From assembly GCF_008729015.1 (NCBI RefSeq), contig NZ_RKSM01000001.1, positions 744,001-808,000 of the forward strand: 64,000 nt of DNA, written 5' to 3'. Made by a program: the position numbers and the translations under genes. Origin of the DNA: Haloarcula sp. CBA1129 (lineage in GTDB: Archaea > Halobacteriota > Halobacteria > Halobacteriales > Haloarculaceae). Each line of letters begins with the position of its first letter. The first letter of the stretch is position 1. The notes under the pieces were generated by a model. The model did not search any database, was not told the origin of the DNA, and saw only the letters and a program-made list of their open reading frames with translations. Shown here piece by piece: positions 43,496 through 52,359 of this stretch.

Positions 43496-44929
43496 ATGAC
43501 GAACTCCAACAGGCGGAAGTTTCTGAAAGCGACAGGTGTCGGACTACTCGGCGGTCTCGCTGGCTGTACACGAGGCGGCGATGGCTCAAACGGCGGCGCG
43601 AGTGACGGCTCAAGCGATGGTAGCGATGGCGGAACCAGCACTGACGGAAACGACGGCGACCTCGCGATTCCGCTCAGCGAGTACGAGGACGCCGATATCG
43701 ACTGGCAACAGTTCGAGGGCTCCTCAATAAACATCGGGGCTGTCCAGCACCCCTGGGTTTCAGCCATCAAGCCCGCGATCCCGGTCTTCGAGGAACTGAC
43801 TGGAATCGATGTCGTCTGGAACGTGCTCCCCGAACAGCAGTTCCGGACCAAGCGCCAGACTGACGTCAGTACCGGGGCCGGGCAGTTCGACGTCTTCTAC
43901 ATGGATCAGGTCGTCAATCAGTTCCGGGAGGAAGGCTGGATACAGCCCCTCGACCCGTACTTCGAGGACGACAGCCTCTTCGACGAGGACTGGTACAACA
44001 CCGACGACCTCTTCGAGGCGTCGCGGTGGCAGGCCCACGGTGGCGGCTACAGCGACACGTGGACCGGGATGCCAATCACTGTCGAAGTCCAGACGCAGTT
44101 CTACCGAAAGGACCTCTACGAGAAACACGATCTGGAGGTCGCGGAGACGCTCGAACAGTTCCGGCAGAACGCCCAGACCATCCACGAGAACGAGTCGGAC
44201 GTCGTCGGCACCGTCGGCCGTGGCGACAAGGGCTACGGGATGAATATCTACGTCCTGAACACGTTCCTCCGCCAGAACGGCGCAGAACTCTGGGACAGTT
44301 TCCCGGACGATTCCGGCCTCGATTCCGACGGCGTCATCAACGCGGCCGAGTGGTACGTCAGCCTGCTGCAGGACTACGGTCCCGAAGGGGCTTCGACCCA
44401 GACCTGGTCGGATGTCCTCTCGACGATGCAGGAAGGGCGCGCCGGCCACATCGTCTCCGACGCAAACCTGTTCTGGCCCGGACTCACCGGCTCTGACTCC
44501 TCAGTTGCAGATAACGTCGGTATCGCGAAGGTTCCGAGTCCGGAAGACGGCCAGTTCTCGCCGAACGCGTTCAACTGGCAGATATCCACGTCGAAGAACG
44601 CGCAGAACTCCGAGCAGGCGTTCCTGTTTATGGTGTGGGCGTCCTCACAGCCGACCAACACCTGGATGCACGTCGAAGGCGACGCCGCGTTCTCCGTCCG
44701 GCAGTCCGTCTGGGAGAACGACGACTTCCGCTCGCAGGTGGGCGAGAACTTCGCGCAGGTCACACTCGAATCACTGCAGGAAGCGGCACCGGACCCATTT
44801 GACCGGAAGTACCCGCAGTGGGGCCAGCGCTATTCCGAGGAACTCCAGCGCGCCATCGCCGGCCAGAAGTCTGCTGAGGTGGCGATGACCAAGGCCGCAT
44901 CGGTTGCCGAGGATATCTACGACAACTGA
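43496..44929 (+). CDS. Sugar/polyol ABC transporter substrate-binding lipoprotein
   Basis: 477 aa from ATG 43496 (MTNSNRRKFLKATGVG); a GTG 18 bp earlier is rejected because the signal peptide then starts late. Signal NRRKFLKATGVGLLGGLAGC with lipobox Cys, Ser/Gly/Asp linker, and an MalE/UgpB-type body (FDVFYMDQVVNQFREEGWI, MPITVEVQTQFYRKDLYE, AGHIVSDANLFWPGL). First gene of the transporter operon. The ligand is unknown: from the enzymes downstream, an alditol, deoxy-sugar or sugar acid. Confidence 0.9.
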   Translation: MTNSNRRKFLKATGVGLLGGLAGCTRGGDGSNGGASDGSSDGSDGGTSTDGNDGDLAIPLSEYEDADIDWQQFEGSSINIGAVQHPWVSAIKPAIPVFEELTGIDVVWNVLPEQQFRTKRQTDVSTGAGQFDVFYMDQVVNQFREEGWIQPLDPYFEDDSLFDEDWYNTDDLFEASRWQAHGGGYSDTWTGMPITVEVQTQFYRKDLYEKHDLEVAETLEQFRQNAQTIHENESDVVGTVGRGDKGYGMNIYVLNTFLRQNGAELWDSFPDDSGLDSDGVINAAEWYVSLLQDYGPEGASTQTWSDVLSTMQEGRAGHIVSDANLFWPGLTGSDSSVADNVGIAKVPSPEDGQFSPNAFNWQISTSKNAQNSEQAFLFMVWASSQPTNTWMHVEGDAAFSVRQSVWENDDFRSQVGENFAQVTLESLQEAAPDPFDRKYPQWGQRYSEELQRAIAGQKSAEVAMTKAASVAEDIYDN

Positions 44930-44966
44930 ACCCCAGCCATACCAGAGTCACGATACATCCCCACCA

Positions 44967-45899
44967 ATGAGTACACCAACGCAAACCGAAACGGCTTCAA
45001 AATCGACCTTCGCCAGACTGAGCGCCCTCTGGAACGAGTACCTCCCGTACTGGTTCATCGCACCGATGGTGCTGGTGATGGTCAGCATCACCTTCTTCCC
45101 CGGTGCGTATGACCTGTATCTCAGCCTGATCGCAGAGCCGACGCTTGACGTATTTGCGGCTGATTTCGTCGGGCTGTCCAACTTCGAGACGGCGTTTACT
45201 CGCGGCGGCGCCGTCCACTCGTTCGTCATCACGATCACCGTCGTCGCCAGTGCGCTGTTGCTCGAAACCGCACTCGGATTCATCCTGGCTGCGCTCGTCG
45301 CCGGCGTCGGCTCCAGTCGAACGAAGTCGTTCTACAGGGTGCTGTTCATCATTCCGATGGCCGTCGCACCCGTTTCCTTGGCGACCATCGGCCGGATTAT
45401 GTTGAACACCGAGATCGGCATCATTCCCTACGTCATAAGTACCGGAACGCCGTTCGCAGCGCCAAACTTCCTTTCGGATGTTCCGCTGCTGACAGTGATT
45501 CTACTGGACGCGTGGAACTGGACGCCGTTCATGTTCATTATCTTCTACGCCGGCCTCTCGTCAGTACCGAAGACGCTTATTGAAGCGTCACGTGTCGACG
45601 GTGCGCCGATGTGGCGACGCTACGTCCACGTCATCATTCCCTACATGAAACCGGTCGTGTTCGTCGCCACGCTCATCCGGATGATTGACCTGTTCCGCAC
45701 CTTCGGCGTGGTGTACGGCCTCACGGGTGGCGGCCCCGGAACGGCCACCCAGTTAGTGAGTATCAACATCTACGAACAGATGTTCATCAACAACCAGATC
45801 GGTGTGGCGGCTGCGATAGCTGTCGTCTACCTAGTCTTTGTCATCGCGATTGCGAACATCGTCATTGCGAAGGTCGGCTTCGAGGGGGTGTGGGACTAA
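44967..45899 (+). CDS. Sugar/polyol ABC transporter permease (MalF type)
   Basis: 310 aa from ATG 44967 (MSTPTQTETASKST). Six membrane spans starting at about residue 28 (LPYWFIAPMVLVMVSITFFPG). EAA loop TLIEASRVDGAPMWRRYVHVIIP. Its stop overlaps the start of the second permease (TAATG). Member of the CUT1 group. Confidence 0.92.
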   Translation: MSTPTQTETASKSTFARLSALWNEYLPYWFIAPMVLVMVSITFFPGAYDLYLSLIAEPTLDVFAADFVGLSNFETAFTRGGAVHSFVITITVVASALLLETALGFILAALVAGVGSSRTKSFYRVLFIIPMAVAPVSLATIGRIMLNTEIGIIPYVISTGTPFAAPNFLSDVPLLTVILLDAWNWTPFMFIIFYAGLSSVPKTLIEASRVDGAPMWRRYVHVIIPYMKPVVFVATLIRMIDLFRTFGVVYGLTGGGPGTATQLVSINIYEQMFINNQIGVAAAIAVVYLVFVIAIANIVIAKVGFEGVWD

Positions 45900-46777
45900 T
45901 GGCGACGACAGACGGTGACTCCGCAACCGCGTCACAACGACTCGACAAGGACACGCGGGAGAGGCTCGTCACGGCGGTCCGACACACCATCCTGCTGATG
46001 TGGTCGTTCATTGTGCTGTTCCCACTGTACTGGCTCGCGTCGATGTCGCTGAAGCCGCCTGGAACAGCGAATTCGCTGCCGCCGGACTGGATCTTCCTGC
46101 CGACCGTGTACAACTACATCCAACTGTTTCAGGATTCGGGCTTCGTCGGGGCCTTTGCGAACAGCCTCATCATGGTGTCCGCGTCGGTCGTGCTGGTGCT
46201 GTTGATCGGCGTGCCAGCGGCGTACGTCCTTTCGCGGTACGACATCCCAATGGAGCGGGACGTACTCGTGTGGATACTCTCCTCACGGATGCTGCCGCCC
46301 ATCGCTGTAGTACTCCCATTCTTCATCATCTTTCAGGAGTTCAACCTGTTCGACACGCGCATCGGGATGGTGCTGATGTACGTCAGCATCAATCTCTCGC
46401 TGGTTGTCTGGGTGATGAAAGCATTCTTCGATGGTATCCCCGAGACCTTAGAGGAAGCGGCCCGGGTCGACGGTGCGACCCAGTTCCAAGGGTTCAGGAA
46501 AGTGGTCCTGCCGGCGGCAAAGCCCGGAATCTTCTCTGTCGCGATTATCAGCTTCATCTTCGCGTGGATCGAACTACTGTTCGGGCTCGTGCTGACGAGC
46601 TTCGAGGCCGTGCCGGTAACGCTGTTCGTCTACTCGTTCATCGGCTCCCGTTCCATTGAGTGGGGAATGCTCGCGGCCGCCTCGACAGCGATGATCGTTC
46701 CGGTTGTCATCTTCCTGATAGCGGTCAACAAGTATCTCGCTGCCGGACTGAGCTTCGGTGTGGTGATCAAAGAATGA
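45899..46777 (+). CDS. Sugar/polyol ABC transporter permease (MalG type)
   Basis: 292 aa from ATG 45899, overlapping the preceding stop. Six spans (TILLMWSFIVLFPLYWLASM first); EAA loop TLEEAARVDGATQFQGFRKVVLP. The tail AAGLSFGVVIKE is typical for MalG-like permeases. It works with the permease before it and the ATPase 85 bp downstream. Confidence 0.92.
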   Translation: MATTDGDSATASQRLDKDTRERLVTAVRHTILLMWSFIVLFPLYWLASMSLKPPGTANSLPPDWIFLPTVYNYIQLFQDSGFVGAFANSLIMVSASVVLVLLIGVPAAYVLSRYDIPMERDVLVWILSSRMLPPIAVVLPFFIIFQEFNLFDTRIGMVLMYVSINLSLVVWVMKAFFDGIPETLEEAARVDGATQFQGFRKVVLPAAKPGIFSVAIISFIFAWIELLFGLVLTSFEAVPVTLFVYSFIGSRSIEWGMLAAASTAMIVPVVIFLIAVNKYLAAGLSFGVVIKE

Positions 46778-46862
46778 GCACCACGCCCACGCCACGACAG
46801 GTATCGATAGCAAATCACACCCCTGCGGCGGGGATAGGCAGTCGCGACACGGAGGCTCACTA

Positions 46863-48023
46863 ATGGCTCGTATCACAATCGACGACGTCACGAAACGGTT
46901 TGGAGACGGAGATGAATCGATCGTTGCGGTCGACGACGTCTCCTTGGACATCCGCGATGGCGAGTTCATCGTCTTCGTCGGGCCGTCCGGGAGCGGGAAG
47001 TCGACGCTCATGCGCATCGTCGCTGGGCTGGAAACGCAATCGGAAGGCGACATCCGCATCGGCGAGGACGTCGTCAACCAACTCGGTCCGCGCGCCCGGG
47101 ACATCGCGATGGTGTTCCAGAACTACGCGCTGTACCCGAACATGACCGTCGAGGAGAACATGTCCTTCGGGCTGAAGATGTCGACGGATATGTCCTCCAA
47201 CGAGATTGAGGAGGCCGTCACCTCGGCCGCCGAGATGATGGACATCGGGGAGTTGCTGGACAACAAGCCCGGCGAACTCTCCGGCGGGCAACAGCAGCGC
47301 GTTGCGCTGGGTCGCGCTATCGTCCGAGACCCTAACGTCTTCCTGATGGACGAGCCACTATCGAACTTGGACGCGAAGCTCCGAGCAGAGATGCGGACCG
47401 AAATCAACCGGCTCCAGAACGACCTCGACGTGACGACGCTGTATGTCACCCACGACCAGACGGAGGCGATGACGATGGGCGACCGGCTCGTTGTCCTCAA
47501 CTACGGCGAGCTGCAGCAGGTCGGGACGCCGCTGGAGTGTTTCTACCGGCCGGCCAATCAGTTCGTCGCTGGGTTCCTCGGATCACCGTCGATGAACTTC
47601 TTCGAGGGCACGGTCGATGGCGGCACACTCCGAGCGGACGGCTTTGATTTCGACCTGACCGAACGGATGCAGTCCTCGGTCGGGGGCCGTAACGAACTCG
47701 CCCTCGGTATCCGGCCGGAGGACATGACACTCCACGACGGACCGAACTCGGGCCACGAGTTCGAGGCCGTTGTCGACGTTGTCGAACCGATGGGAAGTAT
47801 CTCATACGTCTATCTCCGGGCCCAGTCACAGAGCCACGAGCAGACGTTCATCGTTGAGACGGACGGACAGCGCCCGATCAGTGAGGGGCAACAGGTTTAT
47901 GTCGAGATTCCGGAACGGGACGTCCATTTGTTCGATGCCGCCAGCGGCGAGACAATCCACCAGCGTCAGCTTGGCGACGACGCCGAGCTGGCACTCGAAG
48001 AGCAGATGCAGCCCGCCGAGTGA
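46863..48023 (+). CDS. Sugar/polyol ABC transporter ATP-binding protein (MalK/UgpC type)
   Basis: 386 aa. Walker A FVGPSGSGKST, Q-loop VFQNYALYPNM, signature LSGGQQQRVALGRAI, Walker B VFLMDEPLSN, H-loop YVTHDQTEAM; C-terminal TOBE domain (LGSPSMNFFEGTV, LGIRPEDMTLHDG). GGAGG (46852-46856) is 6 nt upstream of the ATG, so translation is SD-driven inside the operon. Confidence 0.93.
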   Translation: MARITIDDVTKRFGDGDESIVAVDDVSLDIRDGEFIVFVGPSGSGKSTLMRIVAGLETQSEGDIRIGEDVVNQLGPRARDIAMVFQNYALYPNMTVEENMSFGLKMSTDMSSNEIEEAVTSAAEMMDIGELLDNKPGELSGGQQQRVALGRAIVRDPNVFLMDEPLSNLDAKLRAEMRTEINRLQNDLDVTTLYVTHDQTEAMTMGDRLVVLNYGELQQVGTPLECFYRPANQFVAGFLGSPSMNFFEGTVDGGTLRADGFDFDLTERMQSSVGGRNELALGIRPEDMTLHDGPNSGHEFEAVVDVVEPMGSISYVYLRAQSQSHEQTFIVETDGQRPISEGQQVYVEIPERDVHLFDAASGETIHQRQLGDDAELALEEQMQPAE

Positions 48024-48084
48024 CGACGACAGCTGTCGTCGACTCACTCACTACAGTCAGCTGACAATACATTCCACACAACAC

Positions 48085-48738
48085 ATGACAGACGAAGATA
48101 TTTCACACTACGAGACACGGAACGCTATTTGCGAGTACGGACGGAGCCTGCTCAAAGACGACTTGACGACCGGTACCGGCGGGAATCTCAGTGCCCGACT
48201 CGACGATGAGCATATCGCTATCAGTCCGTCGGGGGTGCCATACGAGGAGATTGAACCCACGGACGTGCCGGTCGTACAAATGGACGACACTGTTGTCGAG
48301 GGCGACGTTGAACCGTCGACGGAGCTCCCGATGCATCTGGCTGTCTATCGTGAGCGACCCGCGGTCGGCGGCGTCGTCCACACGCACTCCCCGTACGCGA
48401 CGACGTTTGCTTCGCTCGGAGAGGCGATTCCGGCGTCGCACTACCTCCTCTCGTTCACCGGAACAGAGGTACCTGTCGCCGAATACAGAACGCACGCAAC
48501 GGAGGAACTCGGCGAAGCCGCCGTCGATGCGCTGGGTGAGTCGTTCAACGCCACGCTGTTGCGCAACCACGGCGTGTTGACAGCCGACGAGTCGCTGGAT
48601 GACGCCTACACGGTCGCGCTGATGGTCGAGTACTGTGCCCGTATCCACCACCAGGCCCGAGCCATCGGCGAACCGGAAATCCTCCCGGATGAGGAAATCG
48701 ACCGGCTCGCCGATAAGCTCGACAGCTACGGGCAGTAA
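48085..48738 (+). CDS. Class II aldolase/adducin-family sugar-phosphate aldolase (FucA/RhaD-like)
   Basis: 217 aa from ATG 48085. Substrate glycine loop TGTGGNLSARL (residues about 32-42), catalytic acid in STELPMHLAVY, zinc ligands His in VVHTHSPY (about residue 93-95) and His in LRNHGVLT (about 156). Such enzymes split ketose 1-phosphates (fuculose-, rhamnulose-, ribulose-1-P) into dihydroxyacetone phosphate and an aldehyde. The kinase next door would make its substrate. It is 61 bp after the transporter ATPase and 26 bp before the kinase gene. Confidence 0.88.
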   Translation: MTDEDISHYETRNAICEYGRSLLKDDLTTGTGGNLSARLDDEHIAISPSGVPYEEIEPTDVPVVQMDDTVVEGDVEPSTELPMHLAVYRERPAVGGVVHTHSPYATTFASLGEAIPASHYLLSFTGTEVPVAEYRTHATEELGEAAVDALGESFNATLLRNHGVLTADESLDDAYTVALMVEYCARIHHQARAIGEPEILPDEEIDRLADKLDSYGQ

Positions 48739-48764
48739 CCACGCATGCCTGTCCCAACTGACCA

Positions 48765-50240
48765 ATGAATCACGTCGCAATCGACATCGGCGCGAGCGGC
48801 GGGACGGTGTTCCTCGGCGAGGTGACCGAGTCGTCGTTCGCCGTGCGGGAAGTCCACCGGTTCGACAACCGACCCGTCGAACGGGACAGTCGCTACGTCT
48901 GGGACGTCGACGCGCTAGTCGACCACATCGGGGACGGTATCCGGGCCGCCGAGGACCACGCCGACAGCCTCGATACAGTCGGTATTGACACGTGGGGCCT
49001 CGATTTCGGGCTCATGGCGGACGGCGAACTGCTCCGTGACCCGGTCTCCTACCGTGACCCCGAGTCGACGGCCACGCGCGACGATGTGTTTGAGGCCGTC
49101 GGAAAGCGGCGGCTGTTCGACGCGACCGGCATCACGAACTGGAACACGCCGAACACGCTGTGGCAGCTCCACACCATCGCCAAGCGCGAGCCCGAACTCC
49201 TCGAAGCAAGTGACGGCTTGCTCATGATGCCACAGCTCCTTTCCGCGCAGTTGGGCGGCAAACCGGCGGGCGAGGTGACGATTGCATCGACAACGCAGAT
49301 GGTGGACCCGGAGCGGCGAGCGTGGGCCACTGACCTGCTCGATGACCTGTCGGTTCCCACGGACCTGCTCCCGGACCTGTCCGAACCCGGTCGGTCTCTC
49401 GGCGCTGTCGACGACGATATCGTCTCGGGGCTGTCTTCGACGCCAAAAATAGTGACGCCAGCGAGCCACGACACGGCGGCGGCCGTTGCTGGCCTCCCGC
49501 TAGGTGAGGATGCTGCGTTCCTCAACACCGGGTCGTGGTTCGTCCTCGGCATGGAACGCGACGACCCTGTGCGGACGGACGCTGCCTTCGAGCAGGCCGT
49601 CTCGAACGAGCTCGGCGTCGACGGAACCGTCCGACTCCTGAAAAATATCAACGGCTTCTTTATGCTCGAAGAATGCCGCGAAGCGTGGCGTGAGAGAGGC
49701 GAACCGATCGAGTACGATACGCTGTTGTCGGCCGCTGAGGGGGCTCTGCCGCGGGCCGCACTCGTCGATACGGACGCCAACACGTTTGGTATCGATGAGC
49801 CGATGCCCGACCAGATCCGGGCCTACTGTCGCCAAACGGATCAGCCCGTTCCAACGGGGCAGGGCGGCATCGTCCGCTGTCTACTCGATAGCCTCGCGAC
49901 GAAGACGGCGCTAGAAATCGACGCGCTCGCAGCAGTCGTCGACAACACACCGTCGCGGATCGTGCTCGGGGGTGGCGGTGTTCGAAACGAACTGTTCTGT
50001 CAGCTACTGGCCGACGCCACCGACCGCCCGGTGTCGACTGGCCCAGTCGAGGCGACGGCTGTCGGCAACGTCCTCACACAGGCCGTCGCTGCCGGAACCG
50101 TGCCGGACATCGAGACCGGTCGGCAGTTGGTCGAGTCGGCCTTCGAGACGACGACCTACGAACCGGGGGCTGGCGACGAATGGTCCCGCGCAAAAGAACG
50201 GCTGGCCACGTTGACTGACGCCGAGTCTCCCGAGGCCTGA
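48765..50240 (+). CDS. FGGY-family carbohydrate kinase (rhamnulokinase-like)
   Basis: 491 aa. N-terminal ATPase-fold signature (VAIDIGASGGTVFLGEV), IDTWGLDFGLMADG, catalytic region TPASHDTAAAVAGLP and NTGSWFVLG, and the C-terminal VLGGGGVRNELFCQLLAD. The pattern is closest to rhamnulokinase/RhaB and related deoxy-ketose kinases, i.e. phosphorylation of a ketose at C1. Together with the class II aldolase it forms a kinase-aldolase module. It is convergent with the SDR gene (4 bp apart). Confidence 0.88.
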   Translation: MNHVAIDIGASGGTVFLGEVTESSFAVREVHRFDNRPVERDSRYVWDVDALVDHIGDGIRAAEDHADSLDTVGIDTWGLDFGLMADGELLRDPVSYRDPESTATRDDVFEAVGKRRLFDATGITNWNTPNTLWQLHTIAKREPELLEASDGLLMMPQLLSAQLGGKPAGEVTIASTTQMVDPERRAWATDLLDDLSVPTDLLPDLSEPGRSLGAVDDDIVSGLSSTPKIVTPASHDTAAAVAGLPLGEDAAFLNTGSWFVLGMERDDPVRTDAAFEQAVSNELGVDGTVRLLKNINGFFMLEECREAWRERGEPIEYDTLLSAAEGALPRAALVDTDANTFGIDEPMPDQIRAYCRQTDQPVPTGQGGIVRCLLDSLATKTALEIDALAAVVDNTPSRIVLGGGGVRNELFCQLLADATDRPVSTGPVEATAVGNVLTQAVAAGTVPDIETGRQLVESAFETTTYEPGAGDEWSRAKERLATLTDAESPEA

Positions 50241-50244
50241 CGGT

Positions 50245-51018
50245 TCACCGCGAAGTGTAGCCGCCGTCCATCACGACGGTCGACCCCGTCATGTACGACG
50301 AGGCATCCGACGCAAGGTAGGCGACGAGTTCTTTCAGCTCTTCTGGTCGGCCAAGCCTGCCAATCGGCGTGTTCTCCAGCCACGTCTCCTCCATCTTCGG
50401 GTTCTCTTCGAGCACTTCGTCGACGAGTTCGGTCCGCATGTAGCCGGGTGCGATGGCGTTGACGCGGACGCCTTGGTCGCCCCACTCGACGGCCAGAGAC
50501 TGGGTCAGCATCCTGACGCCGGCTTTCGTCGTGTTGTAGCTGGCCTGTTTCTGCGGGACGTTCACGTCGAAGCCCGACATTGAGGAGATGTTGACGATTC
50601 GGCCCTCGCCACGTTCGAGCATCTGTTGAGCGACGTGCTTGGCACAGAGGAATACGCCGTCAAGGTTAACCGATACCACACGCCGCCAGGACTCGATGCT
50701 CGTTTCCTCCGCGGGCGAGTTCTCGACGATGCCGGCGTTGTTGACCAGTACGTCAATCGGTCCGAGGCGGTCAGTCACGTCCTCAACCATCGCCTTGACC
50801 GAGGCTTCGTCCGTCACGTCGACCTCCGTCGCGATCACGTCCGTTTCGCCGTCGAGTTCCTCCGCTGTTTGGGATGCCTTGTCGATATTCACGTCCGCAA
50901 TTGCAACGTCGGCCCCAATCTCAGTGAGACCGGTCGCCATCTGTTTGCCCAGACCCTGCGCCGCACCGGTGACGATAGCTGTCTCTCCGTCAAGGGAGAA
51001 ACTGTCAAGTACACTCAT
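50245..51018 (-). CDS. Short-chain dehydrogenase/reductase (sugar or polyol)
   Basis: 257 aa from ATG 51018 (MSVLDSFSLDGETAIVTG). Cofactor motif TGAAQGLGKQMA, NNAG at about 93, catalytic SSMSGFDVNVPQKQASYNTTKAG, end YMTGSTVVMDGGYTSR. It resembles the glucose/galactitol/gluconate-5-dehydrogenase group. Acidic residues after the first strands (ADVNIDK) suggest NAD+ rather than NADP+. It is divergent from the dehydratase gene (120 bp), and probably oxidises a sugar or polyol of this pathway. Confidence 0.87.
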   Translation of the reverse strand: MSVLDSFSLDGETAIVTGAAQGLGKQMATGLTEIGADVAIADVNIDKASQTAEELDGETDVIATEVDVTDEASVKAMVEDVTDRLGPIDVLVNNAGIVENSPAEETSIESWRRVVSVNLDGVFLCAKHVAQQMLERGEGRIVNISSMSGFDVNVPQKQASYNTTKAGVRMLTQSLAVEWGDQGVRVNAIAPGYMRTELVDEVLEENPKMEETWLENTPIGRLGRPEELKELVAYLASDASSYMTGSTVVMDGGYTSR

Positions 51019-51138
51019 ACGTACGCTTGGTGCTCCGGTAGCCTCCAGCATAAATGTACGCCATTCACTGTCACATTCACTGGTGTACCGATGTCGGGAG
51101 CCAGTCATTACAAGTACTCTCTCGAAAATTACATAGCC

Positions 51139-52290
51139 ATGCAAATCACCGACTTCGAACTGTTCGCCGTGCCGCCGCGGTGGTTGCTCCTGAAGCTGGA
51201 AACTGACGAGGGGATCGTCGGCTGGGGCGAGCCGATCGTTCAGGGCCGATTGGAGACAGTTCGAGCCGCCGTCACCGAACTCATCGAGGCATATCTGCTT
51301 GGGGCCGACCCGCTCCGAACGGAGTACCACTGGCGGAAGCTCTACCAGAGCGGGTACTTCCGCGGCGGGCCGATACTCATGAGCGCGCTCGCGGGCATCG
51401 ACCATGCACTCTGGGATATCAAAGGGAAACACTACGACGCGCCGGTGCATCAACTGCTCGGCGGTCACGTCCGCGATAAACTACTCGTGTACCAGTGGCT
51501 CGGTGGCGACGATCCCGAAGACGTGGCCGCAGCGGCAAAGGAGGACAGGGAACGCGGGTATAAGGCGTTCAAGTTTAACTTCGCCCGGGAGTTTCGGCCG
51601 ATTGAGACGCCGAATGCTGTCGATCATGCAGTTGAGCGTGTAGCCGCAATCCGTGACGCCGTCGGTGACGACGCCCTCGTCGGCGTCGACTTCCACGGCC
51701 GCGTTTCGAAACCGATGGCTGCCGATCTCGTCGAGCGCCTCGAACAGTTCGATCTGATGTTCATCGACCAGCCGTTGCTCCCCGAACACGACGACTCGTT
51801 TGCCAGTATCGCCGAGCGGACGACTGTCCCGATAGCGACTGGCGAACGGTTCTACTCGCGCTATGATTTCAAGCGACTCCTCATTGATGACGCGGTGTCG
51901 ATTCTCCAGCCCGACGTGACCCACGTTGGTGGCATCAGCGAGATGCGCAAGGTCGCCTCGATGGCGGAAGCGTTCGACGTAGCTGTCGTTCCACACTGCC
52001 CGCTCGGCCCCATCGCGTTCGCGGCGAGCCTCCAGGTCGGGTTCTGCGCACAGAACGTCGTGATGCACGAACAGGACCTCGACCTGCACGATTCGACGAC
52101 AAGCCAGCGGCTCAAGGTTCTTGAGGACCCGAAGACGTTCCAGTTCGAGGACGGCTACGTCAAGCGACCGACCGGCCCCGGACTCGGTATCGATATCGAC
52201 GAGGGCCTCATCCGGGAATTGGCACAGACACAGGTCAACTGGTACAATCCGGTCTGGCATCACGAGGACGGCAGCGTCGCGGAATGGTAA
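51139..52290 (+). CDS. Enolase-superfamily sugar-acid dehydratase (galactonate dehydratase-like)
   Basis: 383 aa from ATG 51139 (MQITDFELFAV), the size of D-galactonate dehydratase. Barrel residues: KFNFAREF (about 145), D184/H186 in VGVDFHGRV, E236 in ATGERFYS, and HCPLGPIAFAASLQV, matching DgoD. The second metal-ligand position reads FIDQPLLPE (D210-Q211) where DgoD-type enzymes have Glu-Glu or Glu-Gln. It would dehydrate a C6 (or deoxy) aldonate to a 2-keto-3-deoxy acid. The exact sugar acid is open (galactonate, fuconate, gluconate). Confidence 0.85.
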   Translation: MQITDFELFAVPPRWLLLKLETDEGIVGWGEPIVQGRLETVRAAVTELIEAYLLGADPLRTEYHWRKLYQSGYFRGGPILMSALAGIDHALWDIKGKHYDAPVHQLLGGHVRDKLLVYQWLGGDDPEDVAAAAKEDRERGYKAFKFNFAREFRPIETPNAVDHAVERVAAIRDAVGDDALVGVDFHGRVSKPMAADLVERLEQFDLMFIDQPLLPEHDDSFASIAERTTVPIATGERFYSRYDFKRLLIDDAVSILQPDVTHVGGISEMRKVASMAEAFDVAVVPHCPLGPIAFAASLQVGFCAQNVVMHEQDLDLHDSTTSQRLKVLEDPKTFQFEDGYVKRPTGPGLGIDIDEGLIRELAQTQVNWYNPVWHHEDGSVAEW

Positions 52291-52359
52291 CTTGACACGG
52301 CGACCGAAGAGGGCGGGTCACCCTGTGTATTTTTATGGCTCTGTTCCGTGCCAACAGGT

